Shown: positions 6,441 through 11,699, numbered from the stretch's first letter. The stretch: 11,699 nucleotides of DNA from CAYHSY01 sp964359435 (GCA_964359435.1 CAYHSY010000030.1:1-11699), one strand, 5' to 3'. The notes: a model not told the origin generated them from the letters alone. Made by a program: numbers and translations.

Positions 6441-6540
6441 CGCCTGTCGTTCTGACCCCGCTTAGCGGGAGAACAATCTTAAAAAATCCGCCGGTCCGAT
6501 GACCACCATCACAATGACGGGCTCCCGCGATGACGCATGC
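6441..6540. repeat. Repeat-like intergenic sequence downstream of truB
   Basis: TGTCGTTCTGACCCC followed by a small CCCGC-TTA-GCGGG hairpin and AGAACAATCTT resembles the common TCATTCTGAGC...GAAGAATCT type of bacterial repeat. A second patch, TCACAATGACGGGCTCCCG and GATGACGCATG, is similar in style to the ATTGCGA-type repeats. No coding frame is convincing here. The similarity is judged by eye against remembered repeat families. Confidence 0.4.
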
Positions 6541-6544
6541 CTCA

Positions 6545-6582
6545 ACCTTGCCAATCTACCCGATCGGACAGATTGGCAAGGT
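6545..6582. repeat. 38-bp near-perfect palindrome
   Basis: ACCTTGCCAATCT (6545-6557) and AGATTGGCAAGGT (6570-6582) are exact inverted repeats. The centre contains the palindrome CCGATCGG (6560-6567), leaving only the AC/AC dinucleotides unpaired. There is no T-tract on either side, so it is not an intrinsic terminator. It could be a mobile-element remnant or a protein-binding site. Confidence 0.7.
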
Positions 6583-6595
6583 GCAACGACATAAA

Positions 6596-6623
6596 CAAAA
6601 ACACCCGAACCGTACTGGTTGGG
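6596..6623 (-). terminator. Terminator of the 136-residue protein gene
   Basis: On the minus strand CCCAACC (6623-6617), loop AGTAC, then GGTTCGGG (6611-6604, one bulged C), followed by TGTTTTTG. It begins ten bases after the stop codon at 6635-6633. Confidence 0.55.
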
Positions 6624-6632
6624 CGTGAACGC

Positions 6633-7043
6633 TTAGTATTTGCTCGGAAGAACTCGTTTTGGTTGCGAGGACTCAAGATAAGCAGCATATTCGGTCTTGG
6701 CCTTCTGGATGGCTTCCCGCCAAGCCACAACATCTTCATCTACGGGCACCAACAAGGTTACGCCGCTGAACGACAATTTCACTGATGTATGGGGTTGCCC
6801 GTCGGAACGCTTTTCTACCACCGCGCTATTCAGTCCTCTCCAATAATACGAAAAATAGCCGCAACCGAGCAGCTCTATCATTAGACTTCCATCTTCTTCA
6901 AGGCAGCGTATTGACTCAATGGGAAGATCCTGCGTCCAAAACGACTGCAACGGCATTCGCGCATTAAGAGAGATCAGCCCGAGCATCGAAAACGCTATCA
7001 AAAGCGTAATGGATGCAGGCCAGGAACTACGCAATTTTTTCAT
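6633..7043 (-). CDS. Membrane-anchored or secreted hypothetical protein, 136 aa
   Basis: An unrecognised protein. A short basic N-terminus (MKKLRSS) leads into a hydrophobic helix (about residues 10-28, ITLLIAFSMLGLISL), giving a signal peptide or N-in membrane anchor. There is no lipobox. The exported part has two cysteines (47 and 61) that could form a disulfide, an aromatic patch (GYFSYYWRG, 62-70), a likely beta-rich segment (KLSFSGVTLLVPV, 89-101) and a charged C-terminal helix. The ATG at 7043 is supported by AGGAGGAGGA five bases upstream, one of the few real Shine-Dalgarno sequences in the window. It has its own promoter overlapping the pheT end and a hairpin in its leader. Its terminator is at 6596-6623. 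The regulatory style matches the right-end HTH gene, not the housekeeping genes. Confidence 0.75.
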   Translation of the reverse strand: MKKLRSSWPASITLLIAFSMLGLISLNARMPLQSFWTQDLPIESIRCLEEDGSLMIELLGCGYFSYYWRGLNSAVVEKRSDGQPHTSVKLSFSGVTLLVPVDEDVVAWREAIQKAKTEYAAYLESSQPKRVLPSKY

Positions 7044-7047
7044 CGCT

Positions 7048-7057
7048 TCCTCCTCCT
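7048..7057 (-). promoter_or_regulatory. Strong Shine-Dalgarno
   Basis: AGGAGGAGGA (7057-7048) lies four to eight bases before the ATG at 7043. It fixes the start of the 136-residue protein and contrasts with the lack of Shine-Dalgarno sequences before the housekeeping genes here. Confidence 0.85.
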
Positions 7058-7066
7058 GTCAAAGAG

Positions 7067-7101
7067 CCGTTTAGCGCGAATAACACCATCCGCGCTAACG
7101 G
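7067..7101. repeat. Inverted repeat in the 5' leader of the 136-aa gene
   Basis: On the minus strand CCGTTAGCGCG (7101-7091) pairs with CGCGCTAAACGG (7078-7067) across a 12-base loop; the stem is 11 bp with one bulged A. No U-tract follows, so it is not a standard terminator. The predicted transcription start falls at the base of this hairpin, and the Shine-Dalgarno begins ten bases after it, so it would form a capped, structured leader or an operator. Confidence 0.7.
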
Positions 7102-7105
7102 ATAA

Positions 7106-7134
7106 AATATAACACTATCTAATTTCTACGTCAA
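7106..7134 (-). promoter_or_regulatory. Promoter of the 136-aa protein gene
   Basis: TTGACG (7134-7129) and TATATT (7111-7106) are 17 bp apart, each 5 of 6 to consensus, with an upstream TGT extending the -10. The -35 and most of the spacer lie inside the last codons of pheT. The expected start near 7099 gives a leader of about 56 nt. Confidence 0.65.
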
Positions 7135-9085
7135 ACTGTTCACGCAAAACGGCCACGATCTTTTCCATTTCATGACCCACTTCCGCGTCCGTCAAAGTCC
7201 GGTCATCAGCCTGGAAAACAATGCGGAAAGTCAAACTCTTTTGGTCCGCGTTCATCTTGCTGTCGTCCTGGTAATAATCCAGCAAGTCCACGTCGTAAAT
7301 CAATTTGGGCGAAGCTCCTTGAATGATGCGCAGAATGTCGCCCACGCGCGTGTTCGCGGCCACCAACATGGAAATGTCCCGCTCCACGGCCGGAAACTTA
7401 GGTATCGGCGCGTACTCCAGTTCACCGGTCACGCGCTCTAAAAGCTCCCCGAGATCAATCTCCGCGACCGCGGCCGCCTCCGACACCCGCCCAACCGTCC
7501 CGCCCATGTATCCCAACACATGGTGATCGGACTCAATGCGCAAACTCACCTCGTCGTCCAAAAAACCCACCCCGGCCGGCGCCATGTCAAAAGATATATC
7601 GGTAAGTCCCAGCCGCTCCAAAAGCAATCCGAGCATGCCTTTTAATTCCAAAACCGAATCACCTGTTTTGGAAATCGTGACCAATCCCAAACTCGGCCGC
7701 TCCATCAATCCGTTTTCATCCTTAAAAATCCGGCCAACCTCAAACAAACCGATCCTGTTTGTAAATCTCAAATTGTCCTCCGCGTGCTTCAAAAGACCAA
7801 TGCCAAGCGTCGGCCGCAGATATTGAAATTCCGCGCTGATAGGATTTGTGAGTTCAACTGTTTTATGAGCCGACCAGCCAAAATGCTCCAAATCCCGGCC
7901 GGACACAAAAGAGTAACCATATGTTTCAAAAAGTCCCAACCCCCGCAAAACCTCGCGAATTTTGGCCTTAAGGCCTACTAATCCGTCATGCTCGGTGGGC
8001 CGGAGCGCGGCGACCGGGGGCACAGCCGGCAATTTGTCATAGCCATACAAACGCACAATTTCATCAGCCAAATCCGCCCCGCGTTCGATATCCGTCCGCG
8101 GAGCAGGGGCCGTCACCCGCCGGCCGGAAATCTTGAAGCCCAGCCGCCCCAAGTATCCCAGGGCCTCCTTTTCTTTCAAAGCCAGACCGGTCAAAGCCAT
8201 AAAATCGTTGATGGAAAAATTAAGCGAAACCGGTTTAATCTTTTTAGGATATGAATCCACGATCTCTCCTACTCGCGCCGCCGCAATCTCCGCCAAAAGC
8301 TCCGTGGCCCGCAGCATACCGTTTTCCGCTAAAGCCGGCGACAAATTATGCGCGAACCGCGCGGAGGCGTCGGTCGCAAGGCGCAACCGCTTGGACGTCT
8401 TATATATGGAAACATTGTTGAAATTGGCGGCCTCCACGATAATGCGCGTGGTCTGCGGCGTAACCTCAGCCCGCCCCCCGCCCTTAATGCCCGCGATAGC
8501 CAAAGAATATTCGCCATCCGCGATCACCAAATCCTCGCCGTTTAGTTCGTAATGACCTCCGTCCAATGTCTCTATTTTCTCACCCGTCCGCGCCCGCCTC
8601 ACCGCAATGCCTTTCAATTTATCAGCATCAAAAGCGTGCATGGGCTGCCCCGTTTCGAGCATCGCGTAATTCATAATATCCACAACTGGATTAATGGAAC
8701 GCATGCCGGCAGCCGTTAAAATCTCCGCCATCCAAACCGGGGGCTTCCCGCCCGCGCCGATTTCAAAATATCTGGCCATATACCGCGGGCACAAAGCCCG
8801 CTCTCCCACCTCAACAATCAAATCCAACCGTCCGGCCGCTTTTTGGAATTTTACGCCCCGGCCTCGTGGCGGGACTGCTTTGACATCAAGTATCGCCGCC
8901 ACCTCGCGCGCCAAACCGGCATATGAGGCCGCGTCCGAAAACCGATTCGGCAGAATCTTTACGTCCAAAATATCGCCCTCCACGGAGTCCACTTCAAACG
9001 CGTGCATGGTTAAGGCATCGCGCAGTTGGTCCACGCTCTCTAAATCCGGCACCAATTGTTTCAAAGCCCGATAACTAAATTTCAT
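7115..9085 (-). CDS. pheT: Phenylalanine-tRNA ligase beta subunit lacking the B2 domain
   Basis: The beta chain of the (alpha-beta)2 cytoplasmic phenylalanyl-tRNA synthetase. At 656 residues it is about 140 shorter than the E. coli chain. The N-terminal B1 start (MKFSYRALKQLVPD...LTMHAFEVDSVEG) runs at about residue 37 directly into the segment that normally follows the EMAPII-like tRNA-binding B2 domain (VKILPNRFSDAASYAGLAREVAA), so the OB fold is cleanly missing. B3/B4 editing-domain features follow (VVDIMNYAMLETGQPMHAFD, 134-153), then B5 (about 280-355) and a C-terminal FDX-ACB anticodon-binding domain (about 563-656). The frame is open to 9118, but the ATG at 9085 matches the family start and overlaps the methyltransferase stop as ATGA, implying translational coupling. 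It is the last gene of the pheS operon. Confidence 0.94.
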   Translation of the reverse strand: MKFSYRALKQLVPDLESVDQLRDALTMHAFEVDSVEGDILDVKILPNRFSDAASYAGLAREVAAILDVKAVPPRGRGVKFQKAAGRLDLIVEVGERALCPRYMARYFEIGAGGKPPVWMAEILTAAGMRSINPVVDIMNYAMLETGQPMHAFDADKLKGIAVRRARTGEKIETLDGGHYELNGEDLVIADGEYSLAIAGIKGGGRAEVTPQTTRIIVEAANFNNVSIYKTSKRLRLATDASARFAHNLSPALAENGMLRATELLAEIAAARVGEIVDSYPKKIKPVSLNFSINDFMALTGLALKEKEALGYLGRLGFKISGRRVTAPAPRTDIERGADLADEIVRLYGYDKLPAVPPVAALRPTEHDGLVGLKAKIREVLRGLGLFETYGYSFVSGRDLEHFGWSAHKTVELTNPISAEFQYLRPTLGIGLLKHAEDNLRFTNRIGLFEVGRIFKDENGLMERPSLGLVTISKTGDSVLELKGMLGLLLERLGLTDISFDMAPAGVGFLDDEVSLRIESDHHVLGYMGGTVGRVSEAAAVAEIDLGELLERVTGELEYAPIPKFPAVERDISMLVAANTRVGDILRIIQGASPKLIYDVDLLDYYQDDSKMNADQKSLTFRIVFQADDRTLTDAEVGHEMEKIVAVLREQFDVEIR

Positions 9086-9738
9086 ATTTTTTTGGCATAA
9101 ACAATATAAGCCGACCAATGAGGGTGTTGTGCGTCATATTTATGATATTGCTTCATCTCTTTAACCCATTCCGCATCCCTCGGCGTGATGAATCGCGAAA
9201 TTTTAAAATTATGTCGAAATAAAAAATCGCTCAAGTCATCTTTCGGCAACGGCGTGTTGTTTTCTTTGATAATCAATTCTCCATCCTTGGTCAACACTCT
9301 CTTAATTTCCTCGAATAATTTATTATGATCTTCTTTCAAAATTGATGGATCGCCTAGCACATTTCCCAAAAACAATTGATCCACCGCATTGTCCGGCAAC
9401 GGTAAATGCCCCATGTCGGCCGCCACAAATAACTTTTTATTAATTTTCGGTCTTTCGTTGTATGCCTCCAACATTTCCGCGCTTTGTTTGGCCGATTTCA
9501 CTTCTTCCTTATTGATATCCAAACCGATGTACGCGTCATTTTCCCCGAATTCTTTTTCTCCCAAAAAAGGCAAGGGAATCGCATTGGTGCCGACTTCAAC
9601 AAAAACCCGCCTCTTGGCCTGTTCCCGCTTTTCAATTGTCGGCGACAAATTCTCTTTCATTATTTTTCGTATATTCGTATTAAATTCGTATTCCGTAGCT
9701 AATCTAGAATTGCTCCAAAAATCGTTTATCGCCATCAT
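9082..9738 (-). CDS. Class I SAM-dependent methyltransferase inside the pheS-pheT operon
   Basis: A 218-residue Rossmann-fold methyltransferase with motif I VFVEVGTN (45-52), the acidic motif II YIGLDIN (70-76), AADMGHLPLPDNAVDQLFLGNV (106-127) and RVLTKDGELIIKE (147-159). The substrate is unknown; it belongs to the UbiE/methyltransf_11-type group by pattern. It overlaps pheT by four bases (ATGA). If it starts at 9738 it overlaps pheS by 35 bases. An in-frame ATG at 9660 is an alternative that still keeps motif I and would leave 43 bases after pheS. No Shine-Dalgarno is seen at either. The gene is visibly AT-richer than its neighbours (21 of 60 G+C at 9181-9240, against 41 of 60 at 8101-8160 in pheT), suggesting a later insertion into the operon. 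Confidence 0.82.
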   Translation of the reverse strand: MMAINDFWSNSRLATEYEFNTNIRKIMKENLSPTIEKREQAKRRVFVEVGTNAIPLPFLGEKEFGENDAYIGLDINKEEVKSAKQSAEMLEAYNERPKINKKLFVAADMGHLPLPDNAVDQLFLGNVLGDPSILKEDHNKLFEEIKRVLTKDGELIIKENNTPLPKDDLSDFLFRHNFKISRFITPRDAEWVKEMKQYHKYDAQHPHWSAYIVYAKKI

Positions 9739-10753
9739 AGAACATGCGGATATCCGGAATGCCGTATTTGATCATCGCCATGCGCTCCAACCCCAAACCG
9801 AAAGCAAAACCCTTCACTTGTTTTGGATTATATTTCACAGCGTCAAAAACCCGATCATGCACCATGCCCGCGCCCAAGACCTCCAACCACCGGCCGCCGA
9901 GCTTCACATCCGCCTCCAGCCCCGGCTCCACGAACGGAAAATAACTGGGCCGGAAACGCACTTCCGTGTCTTTACCAAAAAACTTGGCGAAAAAAGTATT
10001 AATAACGTACTTAAAATTGGCCAATGTCACGTTCGGCCCCACCATGAGCCCTTCCACTTGGTGAAAATTTATCTCATGCGAAGCGTCAATCGCTTCAAAG
10101 CGGAACACCCGGCCCGGCACGATAATCTGGAACGGCGGCTCGTGCGTTTCCATATACCGGATCTGCATCGGGCTGGTATGGGTACGCATTAATAACCGAC
10201 CAGACGATGGATGTCGGGGGACGGAGGACGGATTGGCAATTGTCGAAGCCTCGGTCATTGGTCTTCGGTCATCGGGCTTTAGCCAGAAAGTGTCCCACAT
10301 ATCACGCGCCGGATGATTGGCCGGAATGTTTAAAGCATCAAAGTTGTAATGCTCGGACTCAACTTCCGGGCCCAAAACCACGGAAAAATTAAGTTCGGCG
10401 AAAATCTCGCGAATTTTATTTTCCACCAAAGTCAAAGGGTGGAGATGCCCAGTTTTAACGCGCGCGCCGGGCATGGTGACATCCACCGAACGCCTCCCCG
10501 CTCGCGCCTTAAATTTATTCAACTTATCTTTCAAGGCCGCCTCAACTTCATTGCGCAAAGCATTCAAAACAGGGCCGAATTTTTTCTTATCTTCCGCGGA
10601 TAAATCTTTCAATTTTTTCAAAAGATTACCGATTTCGCCGCGTTCACGGCCCAGATATTTAACCCGCGCCTCTTCCAGCGCCTTAACATCCTTCGTCTGC
10701 GCCACCTCGCGCAGAGCTTTATCTTTCAATTCTTGGAGTTTGAGTTGATCCAT
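9704..10753 (-). CDS. pheS: Phenylalanine-tRNA ligase alpha subunit
   Basis: The catalytic alpha chain of PheRS, 349 residues, near the usual 320-350. It has an N-terminal coiled-coil tRNA-binding arm (about 1-85), then the class II core: PEVESEHYNFDALNIP (129-144), HPARDMWDTFWL (147-158), motif 2 around PGRVFRFE (213-220), FRPSYFPFVEPG (267-278) and motif 3 GFAFGLGLERMAMIKYG (315-331). Residues 161-186 are extra relative to E. coli PheS, where WF-DTT leads straight to RLLRTQTS, and are encoded by repeat-like DNA. The frame is open to 10957, but that extension would cross a terminator and the promoter, so I start at the ATG at 10753. The -10 box TAAGAT ends seven bases before it, without a Shine-Dalgarno. 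It heads the pheS - methyltransferase - pheT operon. Confidence 0.95.
   Translation of the reverse strand: MDQLKLQELKDKALREVAQTKDVKALEEARVKYLGRERGEIGNLLKKLKDLSAEDKKKFGPVLNALRNEVEAALKDKLNKFKARAGRRSVDVTMPGARVKTGHLHPLTLVENKIREIFAELNFSVVLGPEVESEHYNFDALNIPANHPARDMWDTFWLKPDDRRPMTEASTIANPSSVPRHPSSGRLLMRTHTSPMQIRYMETHEPPFQIIVPGRVFRFEAIDASHEINFHQVEGLMVGPNVTLANFKYVINTFFAKFFGKDTEVRFRPSYFPFVEPGLEADVKLGGRWLEVLGAGMVHDRVFDAVKYNPKQVKGFAFGLGLERMAMIKYGIPDIRMFYDGDKRFLEQF
10196..10273. repeat. Repeat-built in-frame insertion in pheS
   Basis: The 78 bases encoding PheS residues 161-186 contain two exact tandem copies of GGACGGA (10219-10225, 10226-10232) and two copies of TCGGTCATYGG (10251-10261, 10265-10275, the second extending two bases past the insert) spaced 14 bases apart. 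A 14-base stretch (10226-10239) matches 13 of 14 bases of 6566-6579 in the palindrome downstream of truB. The insertion keeps the reading frame. Confidence 0.6.
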
Positions 10754-10760
10754 TGTTAAA

Positions 10761-10789
10761 ATCTTATCAAAATTAAATTCCGGAAGCAA
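10761..10789 (-). promoter_or_regulatory. pheS operon promoter, leaderless type
   Basis: TTGCTT (10789-10784), 17 bp and TAAGAT (10766-10761), ending seven bases before the pheS ATG. The hexamers match consensus only at 3 and 4 of 6 positions, but the spacing and distance to the ATG are the same as in efp. It sits directly after the terminator of the upstream gene. Confidence 0.5.
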
Positions 10790-10791
10790 AC

Positions 10792-10826
10792 AAAAAAACC
10801 GCCAGAGAAAAATGACTCTAAACGGT
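10792..10826 (-). terminator. Rho-independent terminator of the HTH protein gene
   Basis: On the minus strand ACCGTTTAGAG (10826-10816) pairs with CTCTGGCGGT through an eight-base loop (10 pairs including two G-U, one bulge), followed by TTTTTTT (10798-10792). It lies nine bases after the stop codon and insulates pheS from the upstream gene. Confidence 0.8.
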
Positions 10827-10835
10827 CTGCTGTAG

Positions 10836-11513
10836 TTAGTGCTGCGTCCCGCCGGGCGCCTGCCACCGCGGGAACACGGCCGCGTAAACTGCTTCTGCGT
10901 CAGCATCGGACAAGCGCAACGCATCCACGTTTCGCCTGCCTGCCGAACCCGTCGCACTCAAAGCGTCATAAAGAGAACTGAACTTGCACTCGGCTTGATT
11001 CGCCCCCGTTTTCAGGAAATCGTGAATGCGCCTGACGTGGTCCCAGTCCCCAGCTTGCACATTGGTTCCTTTTACCCAGCCCTCCCACGAGCATGGCTGT
11101 GGTCCAATAAAAACCCCGAACTGGTCCTGACTCAAGCCAAGCTCGGCCCGTATCCATGCCACATAATCAGCCAAGGCATGCCACTCGGACTCCTCAGCCC
11201 ACCCGATACGATCCGCGTATCCCTTGTATACGGGCCGCATTACCTTGATACGCCAAACATGCACTCTCGCGTACGAAAAAAGGCCTCGATTTTTCTTTGC
11301 GTTGTCCACCACCTCCGAGATATCCCTTAGGTCCACCAGATGCATCTCCCTGTTCATTTCTGATTTCGTTGGGTTCAACTCCTCTCCTTCCCGACAAGAA
11401 ATTTCCACCAGGCGGAAGTTCTTGAGGGAGTATTTCTTTCTGTCCCGAAGCAGACCCGTAATCCAGCACGCCGCAACCACCAACGCCAACCAAAGCAACG
11501 ATTCGTACAACAT
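10836..11513 (-). CDS. Membrane-anchored protein with XRE-like helix-turn-helix
   Basis: A 225-residue protein of no named family that I recognise. A hydrophobic N-terminal helix (about 3-22, LYESLLWLALVVAACWITGL) is followed by basic RDRKK, predicting a membrane anchor with the rest in the cytoplasm. Residues 118-167 fit the XRE/Cro helix-turn-helix pattern: IRAELGLSQDQFGVFIG, then SWEGWVKGTN, then DHVRRIHDFL. Here GLSQ..F is the first helix-turn and W.GWVKG stands where the family has WExG. The region between anchor and HTH (about 23-110) is charged and unassigned. The frame is open to 11558, but the ATG at 11513 has AGGAG eight bases upstream. It has a promoter (TTGACA/TAAGAT), a leader of about 47 nt and its own terminator, so it is monocistronic. 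A membrane-tethered regulator is an inference; the HTH could be degenerate. Confidence 0.72.
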   Translation of the reverse strand: MLYESLLWLALVVAACWITGLLRDRKKYSLKNFRLVEISCREGEELNPTKSEMNREMHLVDLRDISEVVDNAKKNRGLFSYARVHVWRIKVMRPVYKGYADRIGWAEESEWHALADYVAWIRAELGLSQDQFGVFIGPQPCSWEGWVKGTNVQAGDWDHVRRIHDFLKTGANQAECKFSSLYDALSATGSAGRRNVDALRLSDADAEAVYAAVFPRWQAPGGTQH

Positions 11514-11521
11514 GTCGCGAG

Positions 11522-11526
11522 CTCCT
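11522..11526 (-). promoter_or_regulatory. Shine-Dalgarno deciding the HTH protein start
   Basis: AGGAG (11526-11522) lies eight bases before the ATG at 11513. It favours this ATG over the upstream in-frame ATG at 11558, which would add 15 residues before the hydrophobic helix and fall at the transcription start. Confidence 0.7.
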
Positions 11527-11566
11527 AACCTAAGAAGGTGGCAAAGAACAACGGTCACACCTGCGT

Positions 11567-11595
11567 ATCTTACACCACAATCTGCCCATTGTCAA
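11567..11595 (-). promoter_or_regulatory. Promoter of the HTH protein gene
   Basis: A perfect TTGACA (11595-11590), 17 bp and TAAGAT (11572-11567). The -35 overlaps the TGA of the small ORF upstream. The expected start near 11560 gives a leader of about 47 nt. Confidence 0.6.
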
Positions 11596-11669
11596 ACCCC
11601 GACCTTGCCGAACAGCAGATAGTCGATGGTCTCCCGCCAACGCTTCCAGATTTGCCGCATTTTCTTCAT
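11592..11669 (-). CDS. Small ORF, 25 residues
   Basis: ATG at 11669-11667 and TGA at 11594-11592 encode a basic peptide beginning MKKMRQIWKRWRETIDYLLF. AGGAG (11681-11677) lies seven bases before the ATG, a well-placed Shine-Dalgarno. An in-frame ATG at 11684 would add five residues but destroys this spacing; a TAG lies in frame just upstream of it, so the frame is complete, not a truncated gene. The amphipathic, Trp- and Arg-rich N-terminal half suggests membrane or nucleic-acid contact. No family is recognised. Evidence is limited to start signal and composition, so a chance frame is possible. Confidence 0.4.
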   Translation of the reverse strand: MKKMRQIWKRWRETIDYLLFGKVGV

Positions 11670-11699
11670 AACCGCTCTCCTCATGGATTCCAACTAGCT

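Noticed and set aside
9086..9118. N-terminal extension of pheT by 11 residues
   Set aside because: The extra residues are read out of frame from the methyltransferase C-terminus; PheT begins MKFS, and ATGA coupling explains the junction.
9389..10192. A 267-codon plus-strand open frame
   Set aside because: It lies antisense across the methyltransferase and pheS, both clearly real; it has no recognisable motif and starts inside the methyltransferase core.
10754..10957. N-terminal extension of pheS by 68 residues
   Set aside because: It would cross the terminator of the upstream gene and the pheS promoter and overlap the HTH gene; the family start matches the ATG at 10753.
1..11699. CRISPR array, defence system or transposon
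   Set aside because: No regularly spaced repeats, nuclease, transposase or phage-like gene was found on reading both strands.

Overview
The window looks like a chromosomal piece of a Candidate Phyla Radiation (Patescibacteria, probably Parcubacteria-like) bacterium. The evidence is the set of reduced or variant housekeeping proteins: a phenylalanyl-tRNA synthetase beta chain without its tRNA-binding B2 domain, a TruB without a PUA domain, an EF-P without the PGKG tip loop, a solitary VirD4/TraG-like ATPase fused to a CxxC...PVYCxxC zinc ribbon, and a 26-residue COX24/bS22-like ribosomal peptide. This assignment is inferred from protein features only. There is no rRNA, tRNA, CRISPR array, transposase or phage gene.

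Layout. At the left edge a partial minus-strand gene (1-82) and efp (156-728, plus) diverge from back-to-back promoters. efp converges on the TraG-like ATPase gene (755-2650, minus) at a bidirectional terminator whose stem contains both stop codons. Further right on the minus strand lie leucyl aminopeptidase pepA (2669-4201), a conserved-looking hypothetical with a four-cysteine cluster (4270-5541) and the tiny ribosomal-peptide gene (5580-5660). truB (5784-6431) runs on the plus strand, with REP-like degenerate repeats on both sides. A 136-residue membrane-anchored hypothetical (6633-7043, minus) follows. Then comes the pheS - methyltransferase - pheT operon (10753 down to 7115, minus). The right end holds a membrane-anchored protein with an XRE-like helix-turn-helix (10836-11513, minus) and a 25-residue small ORF (11592-11669, minus). 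No gene-free stretch exceeds about 200 bases.

How it works together. Most genes serve translation: EF-P, PheRS, tRNA pseudouridine-55 synthase and a ribosomal peptide. The most striking pattern is regulatory. The first gene of most housekeeping units has a sigma-70-type -10 box ending only about 6-12 bases before its ATG and no Shine-Dalgarno, so these mRNAs should be leaderless or nearly so. The two membrane-anchored accessory genes instead have good -35/-10 pairs, leaders of about 50-60 nt and strong AGGAG-type ribosome binding sites. Other points for a second look are a short repeat-built in-frame insertion in pheS, an AT-rich methyltransferase gene wedged between pheS and pheT, and a near-perfect 38-bp palindrome downstream of truB.
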